Origin: Dromiciops gliroides
Taxonomy: Eukaryota > Chordata > Mammalia > Microbiotheria > Microbiotheriidae
Direction: 5' to 3'
Assembly: GCF_019393635.1 (NCBI RefSeq)
Contig: NC_057866.1
Span: forward strand, 277,644,874 to 277,708,873
Length of the DNA: 64,000 nucleotides
The position numbers and the translations under genes were made by a program. Each line of letters begins with the position of its first letter. Positions within the stretch are counted from its first letter, which is position 1. The notes beneath the pieces are model-generated. The model did not search any database, was not told where the DNA came from, and saw only the letters and a list, made by a program, of their open reading frames with translations. This document shows positions 1 to 7,607 of the stretch, piece after piece.

Positions 1-454
1 GTCCCCGGGGGGGTCCCCCGGAGGGGGGGGAGGAGGGCGGTTGGGAGGCGGCGGGAGCAGCGGGCGCGGGGGCGGGAAAGCCGGGAGCGGGACGCCCCCC
101 TCCTCCTGGGGGGCACACCCCACCCACGCCCCCTCCCGGCGCGGAGTCATTTACATATTCATGACGCCCGTCACCAGGCCCGGCCCAGCCCCCTGCGCCC
201 CCTGGGGACAGGAGGGCGGGTAAACTGAGGCCCGGCGTCGCCCCGCTCGGTCAGTCGGCGGAGACCGCCCCCCGCCCCCCCCACTCCGTGAGGCGGGGGG
301 GGGGGGTCGCGCGGGGTCCCTCCCCGGCGCGCGGGCCCCCTCCGCACCCCAACCGAGCCCCCCGGGCCACCCCGCACCTCCGCCTCGCCCCGGCCACCCC
401 CGGATCCCCGCCCCGGACCCTCCGGCCTCTTCCTCTACCTCGGCGCCTGCGGCC

Positions 455-467
455 CAACCGCCATCTT
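455..467 (-). promoter_or_regulatory. YY1-type element
   Basis: The minus strand reads AAGATGGCGGTTG, a close match to the YY1 core AAnATGGCGGC. In CpG-island promoters this element usually lies a few bases downstream of transcription start and points along the transcript, which here means leftward transcription. This orientation is one of the reasons for assigning the island to a leftward gene. Confidence 0.5.
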
Positions 468-536
468 AGGAGCTCATTGTGGTGGGAAAGGGGGGAGGCG
501 GGGGGAGGGGAGGGGGCGCGCGCCCGGGCCTGCGCC

Positions 537-550
537 GTCGCCTCGGCAAC
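537..550. promoter_or_regulatory. RFX X-box
   Basis: GTCGCCTCGGCAAC fits the X-box consensus GTNRCC(N0-3)RGYAAC at every defined position, with a 2-base spacer. RFX-family factors bind this site in promoters of ciliary and centrosomal genes. It lies about 70-80 bases upstream of the YY1 element in the leftward sense. PCM1 is a centriolar-satellite gene, so the site fits the proposed owner of the island. Confidence 0.55.
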
Positions 551-622
551 CCACGCACTACGCAGCACGCGCCGCCGCCGCCCGCGCCGGGGAGAGGCCG
601 TAGGATGGGACGTGATGCGACG

Positions 623-630
623 TGACGTAA
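623..630. promoter_or_regulatory. CRE-like site TGACGTAA
   Basis: TGACGTAA is a common one-mismatch variant of the CREB/ATF element. It sits 8 bases left of the ZNF143-type site. A second, perfect CRE is at 768-775. Confidence 0.4.
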
Positions 631-638
631 GGGGACGA

Positions 639-663
639 ACTCCACGTCCCAGAGTGCAGTGCG
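639..663 (+). promoter_or_regulatory. ZNF143/THAP11 (SBS-type) site
   Basis: The 25 bases here follow the long SBS motif recognised by ZNF143 and co-bound by THAP11: ACTCCA, two bases, then TCCCAGAGTGC, two bases, then TGCG. The standard form is ACTACA..TCCCA...TGC..TGCG, so only one fixed base of the left arm differs. Such a long match in a CpG island is unlikely by chance and usually marks the core promoter of a broadly expressed gene. Confidence 0.55.
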
Positions 664-767
664 CGCGGCCGGCTGGCCGCGGCTGCGTCTCCCGCGGAGG
701 GTCCCCCCTTCCGAGCGCTAAGGGGGGCTCCGAGGAGGGAACGGACTTTCCCCGGGCGGGGCCGAGC

Positions 768-775
768 TGACGTCA
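768..775. promoter_or_regulatory. Palindromic CRE TGACGTCA
   Basis: A full consensus CREB/ATF palindrome in the CpG island, flanked by GC boxes (GGGCGGGG at about 755). It lies about 300 bases upstream of the YY1 element in the leftward direction. Confidence 0.5.
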
Positions 776-1234
776 CCGAGCTAAAGCGCCCCCCCCCCCG
801 GGCGGGAGGGCCCGGGAAAGGGCTTAGGGCGGGGGTCTCTCCGGCCGCCACCGGGCCGGCAGCTCCTTGCGGGCGCCTCGGCTCTCTAACGCCGCACCCC
901 CCCCACCCCGGACTCTCCCGCCGGGCGACCCCCCCCCTCAGCCCCCCGGGTTCGGTGATCGCCTCCGCGCTACGACCCTCGCCTCTGCTGCACCCCCGCT
1001 GGATACTGGGGAGACCCGACTCGCCGGACCCGAACCCTCCCCTCCCCCACCTCACAGCGGGAGCACCCCCGTGCGGCGCCCTCCACGCCTGCCCCCCAAC
1101 CTCGGACCCCCGGTTCACTTGATGTCTGTGCCGGGGGCCGTTCTCCGCGCCGCTCGGCGAAACTCCTCCGGCCGCCTGCGTTCCTGCCCCTGCCCCTGGG
1201 CAGCTGCGGGCACTTAGCCGGGCTAAATTCGGAG

Positions 1235-1244
1235 TGCTGACTCA
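1235..1244. promoter_or_regulatory. AP-1 / MAF half-site
   Basis: TGCTGACTCA contains a perfect AP-1 heptamer with the TGC extension of a MAF recognition half. It is near the right edge of the CpG island. Short motif, so weak on its own. Confidence 0.25.
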
Positions 1245-1320
1245 CGGCGGGGGGCGGGGGCTGGCCGGACATGCCCCCTCCCTGTCCTCTCCGCGGTCCC
1301 CTTCTCCCCCTCCCTCTCCC

Positions 1321-2240
1321 CTCGCGGTCCTGGAGGTGGTATCTTCTCTCTTCACATCCCCTCTCTCCTACCCTGCCGGAGGGGCATGCGTGCAGGTGGC
1401 TTCGCCTCGCCAGCAGGTACCTTGCCGCAGTGTCACGGACTGGCTGCGATGCCCGGGGGGGGGTACCCTGGCAGAAAGCATCCCTTCTCTGTCGTGCTCT
1501 GACCCGAGCCCCCCTGACTTCCCAGTTGTTGCCACTCTCCCCCTCCCCTTTGCGTGCAAACATCAGCGCGCACACATTTCCACAGTTACCCGGGGTATTT
1601 AATAGCAGACAGAGGGAAGCAAACTTGGGCGATGGGGATGTGCAAAGGTCCACAGACTTCCCGGGCACGGAGAGAAATGGGGAGGCTGCTCCTTTCCCCC
1701 GCGAGCTACAGAAAAGGGATGGGGGCGGGGCGGGGAAGCTTAGCTTTGTGCGGAGGCTGCGAGGTTCGCCCGGACCGGCGGCGGCTCCTACCTCTCTTCC
1801 CATCCCGGTGCTGCTCGGCGCTGCCCCCCAGCCCTCTGCAGCCTTCTGCTCCTGGCGCTCCTCCACCCTGCGGTCGGAGCGTGAGGGACGCGCTGTCCTC
1901 CCCATTGGTTGCCCGCCCCTCTGCAAGTGCGGTTTCCCACAAAGTCAAGTTCTCCTTCTAGGCGGGGGCTCTGGACACCTGCAGCCAGCGGTGCCAGTGT
2001 CTCCGCACCAGAGGAAGGCCAGATTCCCTCTTCTATGAAATGACGGGGCGGTGACACCCTAGGAGGCTCTCCTCTGGGTGACTTCTGTCGTGCTGCTTCT
2101 GCCTGGTTCTTGTCCTTCTCCTGATAGCCTCCTTTGCTCATTCCACACTCTGCACACCCTCTCCCAGTCTCCACTCACGTCGGCATATCAGAGCTCGGGG
2201 ACCTTCCCCCCCTTAGAGTTTTAGGGATAATTGAAAGAGA
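1321..2240. other. CpG-island shoulder, no gene seen
   Basis: CpG density falls through this stretch. An inverted CCAAT box (ATTGG at 1904-1908) stands in GC-rich context. Long open frames occur on both strands, the longest on the minus strand about 970-1926, but they are rich in Arg, Gly, Pro and Ser, match no family I know, and overlap each other, as expected from GC-rich non-coding DNA. It may hold a first exon for a rightward transcript; none could be identified. Confidence 0.5.
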
Positions 2241-2256
2241 CTGGGTCGAGTTTTCT

Positions 2257-2409
2257 TCTTTTTTTTTTTTGGTGAGGCAATTGGGGTTAAGTGACTTGCC
2301 CAGGGTCACACAGCTAGTAAGTGTTAAGTGTCTGAGGCTAGATTTGAACTCAGGTCCTTCCTCCTGACTCCAGGGCCGGTGCTCAATCCACTATGCTACC
2401 TAGCTGCCC
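2257..2409 (-). repeat. WSINE1-type CORE-SINE
   Basis: A full element in reverse: poly(T) (the tail), then the core TTAAGTGACTTGCCCAGGGTCACACAG in part, ending at the reversed head GCTACCTAGCTGCCC. It is bounded by a 16-base target-site duplication, CTGGGTCGAGTTTTCT at 2241-2256 and the same with one mismatch at 2410-2425. WSINE1 is a tRNA-headed, LINE-mobilised SINE of Australian marsupials. Confidence 0.85.
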
Positions 2410-2425
2410 CTGGGTCCAGTTTTCT

Positions 2426-2921
2426 AAGCCTATGATCACAAGCCCCTGCCAGAGTGCTCCCAAATACCTCTCCAGTATCAATTACCCAGCTGTGACTAAT
2501 TAGCTTTCACAAGGGGGTATTCACCGAGAAGGTGCAGCAAGTCCCAGGAGCCCCAACCAAATCAGGAGGCACACTGGCAGCAACATGCAGACTTAGAAGG
2601 AGGGATATAAAACATTTCTCAGCACACAGGGTGCCCTCCTCCTTTCCTGGGCAGAAGCACCCTGGGCTAGCTCCTCATTGGACCTGGCTCCTGGGACCCA
2701 GGCAACTTCTACTATCAAAGCCTAGACCTGTGATGGCTCTTCAACCTTTCAAAGCTCTCAAGGTTATCATTCAATAATACATTCACACAAGATTGGGGAA
2801 AATAAAGACACAAAACCAAACCAGAAAAGTCATATATTTATATTCAGGCACACACAGAAAAGAGACAGAGCCAACATCTGAAAGCCCCCAAGGCTTCATC
2901 TACCCAGAACCATAAGATGTC
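2426..2921. other. Unassigned intergenic DNA
   Basis: No gene, promoter or nameable repeat seen. The stretch from about 2790 to 2900 is A-rich and may be an old repeat fragment. Confidence 0.4.
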
Positions 2922-3050
2922 TAAGGCAATTGAGGTGAAGTGACTTGCCCAGGGTCACACAGCTAGTAAGTATCTGAGATTGAGATTTTTAACTCAGGTC
3001 CTCTTGACTCCAGGGCCAGTGCTCTATCCACTGTACTACCTAGCTGCCCC
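2922..3050 (-). repeat. WSINE1-type CORE-SINE, partial
   Basis: Reversed SINE with the CORE block (GTGACTTGCCCAGGGTCACA) and the reversed head ending CTACCTAGCTGCCCC. The tail end is missing or eroded, and no clear target-site duplication was found. Confidence 0.75.
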
Positions 3051-3109
3051 TTGGGCCTTTTATATGTAGCCAAGTAAAAGGTTTTTCATCACCACAAAGT
3101 GTACACACA

Positions 3110-3275
3110 GCAAACAATACTTGTGCCCAGGGATGTGCTGCTCAGTGTTTAACATTGAAAACCACAACACACTTTAATCTGAATTGTTAATATTTTCTCC
3201 ATCACTTTTTAAAGTCTACACAGTCAGTGGACAAAATGATCAATTAAGCCTTGATTTGTAGTGGGGATACCTGCC
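3110..3275. repeat. Unnamed interspersed repeat A, eroded copy
   Basis: Shares the order of blocks seen in better copies at 8430-8640 and 12418-12640: a GTGTTTAAC-type start, ACACACTTTAATCTG, ATTTTCTCC.TCAC.TT, AAGTCTA, then GATCAA and a GATTTGTAG block. I cannot name the family; a non-autonomous DNA transposon is possible. Confidence 0.5.
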
Positions 3276-4377
3276 TAAGGAGGGATCATCGTCACCCCCT
3301 GCGCCTAGCCAGGTAGTAAACAAATTAGGCAGGTGGGATTCCAATGAGGCTCTGGCTGGAAATTTCAAGGCACCTAATTTTCTGGGTCCCCTTGGCGGGC
3401 CTGTTTCATTATCTGGTTGATTAACCGATTTGCTTTCCCGAAGGAAGGGCACCCTCTAACTGACCCCAGCAAGGGGTCTAACTGACTCCAGCTGGGCCTG
3501 GACTTCCCACTCCACCCCCTGTCTCACACAAGTCCTGGCTGCTGCCAGGGGCTCTGCTACCTGGGGCAGGGGCGGGGGAGTAGGCCTGTGGTCAGAGGGC
3601 CTCCAGGCTCCTGGCTTTCCTTGAAGGGATCTCAGCATCCTCTCTGGCCAGTGTCAGCTATCCCCTGACGGCCACCCCTGTGGTGATGGCCACTCCTGTC
3701 CTTCCTGCTCCTTGCCCATCTGTCATTAGACCTGAGCTTGGAGACTTGCCAGCTTGAGAAGGCCTGCCCAGGCTTCCCTGACTTGGCCTGGTGTCACCTC
3801 CACACCCCAGTCATACATTGGAGCTTGGCTGCCAGGGGAGGGGGAGGTGGCATAAGTCCAAAATCCATAATAACGTCCAGGAGAGTGGCTTGGGGACACA
3901 CCCATAGGAGCCTAGATGGAGAGGGTGTGGGGAGTTTCAGAGGCCAGGCAGCAAGGTGAGAAGCTGACTGCCTTGGGTCACAGGCATAGCGGGGTGACTG
4001 TCCAGCTTCGCTCTGGCCTCCTCAGACCTCATCTGGAGAACTGGGCACCTCGGCTGGAGAAGGCATCGATCAGCTGGGGAGTGCCCGTAGGAGGGGAGGA
4101 AGGCCAGGAGCCCATGATGAAGGAGCAGAAGATATTCAGCCTGGAGAAAAAGACTGGGTGGGGGTGGGGGGCAGTGGGGATGAGTGGATCTCTAGAAGCA
4201 TTGGAAAGGCTGCTGTGGGGCAGAGGGACTAGACTGGTTCTCTGAAGCCCCAGTGGGCAGGACCAGGAGCACCGGAAGGGAAGGGGCAAAGAGCCATGTC
4301 TACTGCCTAGGAAAGGGGATGGGCTCCCCCACCTTGGGGGTCCTCAAGCAGAGGCTGCATTTATTAAGCTCTGCTCA
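3276..4377. other. Intergenic DNA; possible L3/CR1 tail at the right end
   Basis: No gene or clear repeat from 3276 to about 4310. At 4317-4357 the sequence GGGGTCCTCAAGCAGAGGCTG resembles the 3' end of L3/CR1 LINEs (consensus GAGGTCTTCAAGCAGAGGCTG), and 4358-4377 starts an old repeat (GCATTTATTAAGC) that continues after the next SINE. Confidence 0.4.
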
Positions 4378-4604
4378 GGGCAACTGGGTAGCTCAGTGCA
4401 TAGAGCACCAGGTCTGGGCTCAAATCTGGCCTTGGATACTTCCTAGCTGTGTGACCCTGGGCCAGTCACTTCACCCTGTTTGCCTCAGTTTCCTCAACTG
4501 TAAAGTAATCCAGAGAAGTAAGTGGAAAACTCCTCCAGTATCTTTGCCAAGAAGCCCCCAAGTGGGGTCACGAAGAGTCTGACAGGACTGAACAACATAC
4601 TAAC
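4378..4604 (+). repeat. MAR1-type CORE-SINE
   Basis: Full-length order: head GGGCAACTGGGTAGCTCAGTG, core GTGTGACCCTGGGCCAGTCAC, GTTTGCCTCAGTTTCCTCA, then the long MAR1 3' part with TCCAGTATCTTTGCCAAGAA and a GACTGAACAAC end with A-rich tail. It splits an older repeat: AAGCTC recurs on both sides (about 4367 and 4611), the remains of a target duplication. Confidence 0.8.
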
Positions 4605-4715
4605 AAAAAAGCTCCTCCTATAAGGCAAACACTGTGTTGAGGATACAAAGGCCAAACACAAAAACTAAAAACTCCAAAGAAGCCGGTCCCTGCCTTCCAG
4701 GAGCTCACAGTCTAA
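4605..4715 (+). repeat. Ancient mammalian repeat B, fragment
   Basis: Reads as the familiar order 'GGCAAACACTGTG ... GGATACAAAGGCCAAA ... TCCCTGCCTTCCAGGAGCTCACAGTCTAA'. This family (called repeat B in this annotation) recurs at least ten times in the window. Its copy here is cut by the SINE on its left and by an LTR on its right. I cannot assign its class with confidence. Confidence 0.6.
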
Positions 4716-5387
4716 TGATGTAGGAGGCCAAAAAGGGGTTAGCAGAAAAACCCAAGAGCCGAGCTCTAATTCAGATCTGAGCTCAAAGAGGAGTTCAGAC
4801 CCCAGTTAATGGAGAACTTACAAGTCAGGATGCTACCCACATAAAAGGGAACAGAGGGAGAGAGGGAATGAAGACCTGCGAGTATAACAATGGAGAAATG
4901 ACAGGCTATAGAGATTTGGACTAGAAATAAAAGAAAAATGAAGATGTTTTGAAACTAAGCATCAGAATCAGAAAGAGACATGCGCAGAAGAGGCCAAATT
5001 TGTCCCCAGAATCACCTTATGACGTGTAAACCCCAAAAACACACCTGCATGGAAAAAGGTACCCACCTTGGGGGTTGGCTTAGGACCCCAGGAACTCCAA
5101 ATTAGGATAAGCCCTCCCCAGTTATTATATTATTATTATATATTATAATATAGATATATAATGTATTATATATCGGTTATTATAATGAGACTGATGATCA
5201 ATTTATCTATACTATAAATATAACTGTCTTTCCTTTCCTTATTCGAGAGATACCTTTCCACTTTTCTGGTTCTCTCCCTGTGTTCACTCACAGCATTGCA
5301 ATAAAACTTGGGAAACTGAGTCACTGAGTCTTGTGATTCTTTTGGGACAACTCACAATCAATTGACCCCAAATTCCATCCCACATCA
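4716..5387 (+). mobile_element. Solo ERV LTR (copy 1)
   Basis: A fossil long terminal repeat with TGATGT...ACATCA ends, a TATA-like ACTATAAATA at 5211-5220 and a polyadenylation signal AATAAA at 5300-5305, about the right spacing for U3-R-U5. A reverse-oriented copy of the same family lies at 6206-6863. Copy 1 holds an extra AT-rich simple-sequence stretch at about 5115-5175. No internal retroviral region adjoins it, and flanking bases show no target-site duplication. Family looks like a class I (gamma-type) ERV by the 4-base duplication of its sister copy. Confidence 0.75.
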
Positions 5388-6205
5388 GCTTTGGGCAAAC
5401 CCATCATCTCCCGCCCCCCCCCCCCCCACGCCAGGAGTCTTTCAATCTGGACACAAATCCAGGTCAGGGACCAGCTGTTCTAAGACCAGCCAGCCCCAGG
5501 GGAAGGGTTCATTGCTGGAAGTTCGGCCATCAGATGATGCTGTCTTCTTGCCCCGGCGACTTGTTCACCCATCAATGAAGACATGGAAGGATTGAGATCA
5601 GTATTGTTGATAAACTGACTCTTTTGGAGGTGTCAGTGTCTTCCTGTTGTCTCTCCTGGTTCCCCAACAGTGCTCACATCCTCCTGTATTTATCTTCTAC
5701 TTGTCTGGATACATTTTGTACCCCTCCCCCATTAAGAATGTAAGCTTCTTGAGGGCAGGAATTCTTTCTGTTTTTTTCTCTCTTCCCTGTCCCGAGCCTA
5801 TAGTAGGTGTGTAATAACTTCATTGAATTGGTTTGAAGTTTTTACCAAAATTCCTGATTCTTTGTTTCATTTCTTTTGCATTTTACTTACTAATATTTCA
5901 AACTTTCAATGTCATATGCTAATTGACTTGCAGCTAGAAGGTATTTTAGCCATCAGCCCAGGACTCATCCTTGATGGGCATGGATTTTCCCTCCAAGGGT
6001 ACAGATTGCAGCCCATCCAAGCCCCCTTCAACCTGTGTGACTCTTGGGTGCATCCTCTCACAAACCCTCTATCAAGCCTTCCTCTGATAATAATCAGATC
6101 AATCCAGACACATTTCCCAGCCTGTACAATCTAACTTGCAAGACTAAGAAATCAGGCTTGTTCCTCACATGTAACAAGTAGGGAGCTGAGCAGAGACAGA
6201 ACATG
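5388..6205. other. Spacer between the inverted LTRs, with an L2 fragment
   Basis: Holds a poly-C run (about 5413-5428) and an L2 LINE 3' end at about 5690-5835 (+), recognised by AAGAATGTAAGCTTCTTGAGGGCAGG in part and TAGTAGGTGTGTAATAA. The rest is unassigned. Nothing in it resembles retroviral gag, pol or env. Confidence 0.5.
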
Positions 6206-6863
6206 TGATGTGGGATGGAATTAGGGTCAAATTGATGGTGAGTCATCCCCAAAGAATTATAAGACTCAGTAACTCAGTTTCCCAAGGTTTATTGGAATAC
6301 TGAGAGTGAACACAGGGAGAGAACCAGAAAAGTGGAAAGGTATCTCTTGAATAGGGAAAGAAAAGATAGTTATATTTATAGTATGGATAAATTGATTATC
6401 AGTCTCGTTATAATAATCTCCACCTTAGGGAGGTACAGGGGAGGGCTTATCCTAATTTGGAGTTCCTGGGGTCCTAAACCAACCCCCGAGGCTGGTACCT
6501 TTTTCCATGCAGATGTGTTTTGGGGGTTTATACTTCATAAGGCGAATCTGGGGACAAATTTGGCCTTTTCTGCACGTCTCTTTCTGATTCCCATGGCTAG
6601 TTTCAAAACATCTACATATTTCATTTATTTCTAGCCGGAATTTCTATAGCCTGTCAGTTTATCATTGTTATAGTTTCAGGTCTTCATGGCCTGCCTCCCT
6701 CTGTTCCCATTATGGGTACTGATTTCTGTGGGTGGGAGAACTTAGCATCCTGACTTGTAAGTTCTCCATTAACTGGGGTCTGAATCCTTCTTGGAGCTCA
6801 GATCTGAGTTAGAGCTCGGCTCTTAGGTTTTTCTGTTAACCCCTTTTTTGCCTCCTACATCAC
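6206..6863 (-). mobile_element. Solo ERV LTR (copy 2, inverted)
   Basis: Same LTR family as copy 1, in reverse orientation, with TGATGT/ACATCA ends. It is flanked by a 4-base duplication CATG (6202-6205 and 6864-6867), which fits a class I ERV integration followed by LTR-LTR recombination to a solo LTR. It is a non-coding fossil with many differences from copy 1, so not recent. Confidence 0.78.
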
Positions 6864-6987
6864 ATGGAAGTTTCTCACCTCTGTCTGGTTCCCCAAATCT
6901 TTGGGGCTTGGATCCTCCAAATAATTGCTCCTGTCCTCCATTTTTGGCTGTCTATACCCATAGCTCTTGTGTCTCTAGGGCCTCGAT

Positions 6988-6989
<2 letters not shown>

Positions 6990-7031
<42 letters not shown>
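6990..7031. repeat. (CA)n microsatellite
   Basis: An uninterrupted dinucleotide tract of about 21 units. It lies between two LTRs, 22 bases left of the next one. Confidence 0.95.
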
Positions 7032-7037
<6 letters not shown>

Positions 7038-7052
7038 CTCTGCCATGAGCTG

Positions 7053-7602
7053 TGAATGGCCCTGGGTACCCCAGAAGTTTTGTGGGGTAAATCAAAAGAA
7101 CCTTCTCCTTGAGAAACTAGACCAAAGGACAGACACCTAAAGAGATAAGTGGCACTGGGTCCGGACTGAGTTAGCTCCAGGACCACCACCCTTCATTCCA
7201 GTCTCCCCCACCCCTCAGGGAGATAAGATTAGGTGTGACTGCTGCCTTTGTGGCTTGAGAGATCCGCAGCCACCCCTCATCCAAGTTCTCCCAGCCACCA
7301 CAAGTGGGGGATGGTCCTCTCTCACTAAGGGAACTTTCCACAGTCAGATGATCACCCCCATCAGTCCTCCATAAAAGTACCTGCCTGTCTCCTGCTTGAG
7401 GAGATTGGTATCTCAAAGCCATGCTCTGTGCCATGCCTTCTCTCCATGAGAAGTCCAAGGATTTCTCTCTTGGTTTCCCTTCCCCAGCCCCTAAATAAAC
7501 AATTATTTTATTCTAATTGGATCAGTGTGCAAGAGGGTGTCATTCTATAAAGAGGAATTCCTAAGGACCCCTACCCCCAACCCCCTCTATTTGCCCATAA
7601 CA
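7053..7602 (+). mobile_element. Solo ERV LTR with 5-base target duplication
   Basis: Fossil LTR, starting TGAATGGCCC and ending CCCATAACA, with the duplication AGCTG exactly at both edges (7048-7052, 7603-7607). It has a TATA-like ATAAAAGTAC at 7371-7380 and AATAAA at 7494-7499. Its R-U5 part (TTCTAATTGGATCAGTGTGC, later TTCCTAAGGACCCCTA) matches the LTR at 31778-32351, so the two are related. It points toward FGL1, whose first coding exon is 3 kb away. Confidence 0.8.
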
Positions 7603-7607
7603 AGCTG

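Larger units (their letters stand above)
1..1320 (-). promoter_or_regulatory. PCM1: CpG island, probable PCM1 promoter (leftward)
   Basis: Very GC- and CpG-rich DNA with G-runs, GC boxes and no AT-rich TATA element at a fixed site, as in a housekeeping CpG-island promoter. Known synteny (human 8p22) puts PCM1, a centriolar-satellite scaffold needed for centrosome and cilium assembly, head-to-head with FGL1, and FGL1 lies 9 kb to the right on the + strand. That predicts a leftward promoter here. Motif order supports it: reading on the minus strand there is a CRE (768-775), a ZNF143-type site (639-663), a CRE-like site (623-630), an RFX X-box (537-550), then a YY1 element (455-467), which typically sits just downstream of the start. 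A weak minus-strand splice donor (GAG|GTAGAG, exon end near 439) could close a short non-coding exon 1. No PCM1 coding sequence is visible; the gene name is inferred from gene order only. The open frames here are GC-rich chance readings. Confidence 0.6.

Noticed and set aside
970-1926. 318-codon minus-strand open frame in the left CpG island
   Set aside because: Low-complexity Gly/Arg/Ser composition, no family match, competing frames on the other strand.
5300-5305. AATAAA as the poly(A) site of an unseen gene
   Set aside because: It lies in the R region of a solo LTR at the expected place.
4716-7602. A complete provirus between the LTRs
   Set aside because: The LTRs are in opposite orientation or unrelated, and no gag, pol or env-like sequence lies between them.
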